Shown piece after piece: positions 6,251 through 7,649 of a stretch of 7,649 nucleotides of DNA (position 1 is the stretch's first letter; each line of letters starts with the position of its first letter). The translations under genes were made by a program, and so were the position numbers. Origin of the DNA: Actinomycetota bacterium (GTDB lineage Bacteria; Actinomycetota; Humimicrobiia; Humimicrobiales; Humimicrobiaceae); the NCBI GenBank assembly GCA_023475715.1, contig JAMCVO010000262.1, positions 1-7,649 of the forward strand. The letters are read 5' to 3'. The notes beneath the pieces were generated by a model, which did not search any database, was not told the origin of the DNA, and saw only the letters and a list, made by a program, of their open reading frames with translations.

Positions 6251-6829
6251 TTAACTGGAAGTGTTTAAATCTTTTACGGCCTCAACAATAAGCCACTCTT
6301 CATTTATTCTTTCCAGAGTAAGATCAACTCCATATTTATCCGCATACCCTCCTTGCGCTTCTTCTACGCTTGTTATTTCTACAACATTTGCGGAAACCTC
6401 ATATTTATTCACAGTTACTTTTTTTACTTCAATTATTTCAATATGATCAGGCCATGGACTTGACGTAAGTCTTCCTAATGCCTCTGATGGATTTTCCATC
6501 CATTCCGATATCAATTCTTTGGAAAGGAAAGGACTATAATATTTCTTTATGTCATTTTCAAATATATCAGGAGGACTGAGCAGTGATACACTTGCGAGTA
6601 CTTTACCAAAACTTTCTACAATTGTTTTTATCTGACTTATATCATTTATTTCAGTATTTGCAGATTCTTCAGGGGTTGAGGCACTTCCCGGTATAGCAGT
6701 TTCTGAAATAGTTGAAGATTTTGCAAAACCTTTGCACGACACAATCGATACTGCCGATAAAATAATCAATGCAGTAAAAATAAAACAAGCTGATATCTTT
6801 AATGTCTTTCCGGTTTTTATATCATTCAT
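6251..6829 (-). CDS. lipoprotein of unknown function
   Basis: A 192-residue secreted lipoprotein. A basic N-terminus (K6, K9, K11) precedes a hydrophobic stretch (12-29) and the lipobox I-V-S-C, with Cys32 as lipid site. A Ser/Thr/Pro/Glu linker (37-62) leads to a folded domain from about residue 63: SQIKTIVESFGKVLASVSLL, SEWMENPSEALGRLTSSPWP, then strands EIIEVKKVTVNKYEVSANVV and GVDLTLERINEEWLIVEAVK. A helical front followed by antiparallel strands with a W near the end of the last pair fits NTF2/SnoaL-like domains of Gram-positive lipoproteins. This is a fold guess, not a functional one. The ribosome site is weak (CGGAAA). It lies 88 bases after the minus-strand gene at 6918-7637 and may be co-transcribed with it. 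Its 3' end is 26 bases from the convergent ATC-hydrolase-family gene. Confidence 0.85.
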   Translation of the reverse strand: MNDIKTGKTLKISACFIFTALIILSAVSIVSCKGFAKSSTISETAIPGSASTPEESANTEINDISQIKTIVESFGKVLASVSLLSPPDIFENDIKKYYSPFLSKELISEWMENPSEALGRLTSSPWPDHIEIIEVKKVTVNKYEVSANVVEITSVEEAQGGYADKYGVDLTLERINEEWLIVEAVKDLNTSS

Positions 6830-6917
6830 CTAATTTTCCGTTTTCAAATTTCATCAGTTATCCTGAAGGTATTTGCTCCAATTTAAAGATAAGATCATTT
6901 ATTTCTGTAAAAAGGCA

Positions 6918-7637
6918 TTAAGATATATTTATATTTCCTTCTAAGCCTTTACAGGAAGTCCATACAATTGTTGTTTTATCCAATATTACAGTAATGCTAT
7001 TTTTTTCAACATTAATATTAATATGCTTATATCTATTTCTGTTTTTTAAAATGTTTACCAGGCATATTGCTCTTTCCAGACCATCACCCCTTTGATAGTT
7101 CCATACTTCATCAGGCTGGGCTAATCTGGTACCGTCATAAATGGACTGATTGGGCATAGATTCCATTATTTGCATGACCTTAATATCGCTATACTCTTTA
7201 CACCCTTCAACTGATACCGGATTTCTTTCTACCGCTGCTTTTATAAATGGGTTCCAACTGGTTCTGGAAAAATCCCTGTACGCATAAAACGCAAGATCTG
7301 CAGTAGTGTTTTTGTCTCTTAAAGATTCCAGATAAGCTATGATTTCTTCTCGTTTCATGCCATTTGTTAAATTTATCGGTTCAGTTTTTATAAAAATCTT
7401 TTCTTTCCCCGGGAGTCTTGGTTTCAAATTACAAAATTCAAATAGAGAATCCAGGATCTCATTTTTTCTTATATTGGGACAATCCAGTTCCTCCATAAGC
7501 TTATTTATATTGTTTTTATCACGAAAATCTATCTTATGAATTTTAAAAAAATCATTAAATCTGTTCAGAGATATTCTGTCTTTAAGCGGTTCCGGATAAA
7601 AATCATATTCATCAATTTCCGATAAAAGTTTATCCAA
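6918..7637 (-). CDS. hypothetical protein with a degenerate transglutaminase-like motif
   Basis: A 239-residue soluble protein that I do not recognise with certainty. The N-terminal half is charged and helical. Near the C-terminus the segment R-L-A-Q-P-D-E-V-W-N-Y-Q-R-G-D-G-L-E-R-A (171-190) resembles the transglutaminase-like core, in which a G-D-C-x-x-x-A pattern supplies the catalytic Cys. Here the Cys position is Gly186, and no His appears in the following strands (INVEKNSITVILDKTTIVW), so it would be catalytically dead. The proposed start is TTG at 7635-7637 with GAGG four bases upstream; an in-frame stop (7644-7646) lies two codons before it, so there is little other choice. An upstream frameshift outside the window cannot be excluded. 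It is followed at 88 bases by the lipoprotein gene on the same strand. Confidence 0.7.
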   Translation of the reverse strand: MDKLLSEIDEYDFYPEPLKDRISLNRFNDFFKIHKIDFRDKNNINKLMEELDCPNIRKNEILDSLFEFCNLKPRLPGKEKIFIKTEPINLTNGMKREEIIAYLESLRDKNTTADLAFYAYRDFSRTSWNPFIKAAVERNPVSVEGCKEYSDIKVMQIMESMPNQSIYDGTRLAQPDEVWNYQRGDGLERAICLVNILKNRNRYKHININVEKNSITVILDKTTIVWTSCKGLEGNINIS

Positions 7638-7649
7638 TGTGCCTCAACC

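Overview
This is an AT-rich bacterial window. Five traits suggest a low-GC anaerobe, most likely of the Clostridia type: a rubredoxin module, a double [4Fe-4S] protein, an ATC-hydrolase-family protein, several lipobox lipoproteins, and AG-rich ribosome sites in front of some genes. The taxonomic call is inference; there is no rRNA or other marker gene. I saw no tRNA, rRNA, CRISPR array or insertion sequence, and no gene-free stretch exceeds 300 bases.

Left part (1-2876, + strand): the C-terminal two thirds of a MATE efflux pump, a LOG/TIGR00730-type nucleotide phosphoribohydrolase-like protein, and a 12-TM MFS transporter resembling the eukaryotic FLVCR/MFSD7 group. Gaps of 51 and 20 bases make one operon likely.

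Middle part (2877-4220, + strand): an extracytoplasmic, single-domain sulfite-oxidase-fold molybdopterin oxidoreductase. It is followed by a lipoprotein gene whose downstream half encodes a nearly perfect rubredoxin, but in another reading frame. Read as one gene with a frameshift between about 3996 and 4064, it is a membrane-anchored, outward-facing rubredoxin. With its neighbour it suggests a surface redox pair, and this is the most notable content of the window.

Right part: on the minus strand, a short QueG-like double-cluster iron-sulfur protein (4790-5506) is followed by an Ogt-type DNA alkyltransferase (4280-4753). A 160-base AT-rich divergent region separates them from an ATC-hydrolase-family gene on the + strand (5667-6224). 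That gene converges on two minus-strand genes: a lipoprotein of unknown function (6251-6829) and a cytosolic protein with a degenerate transglutaminase-like motif (6918-7637, probable TTG start).
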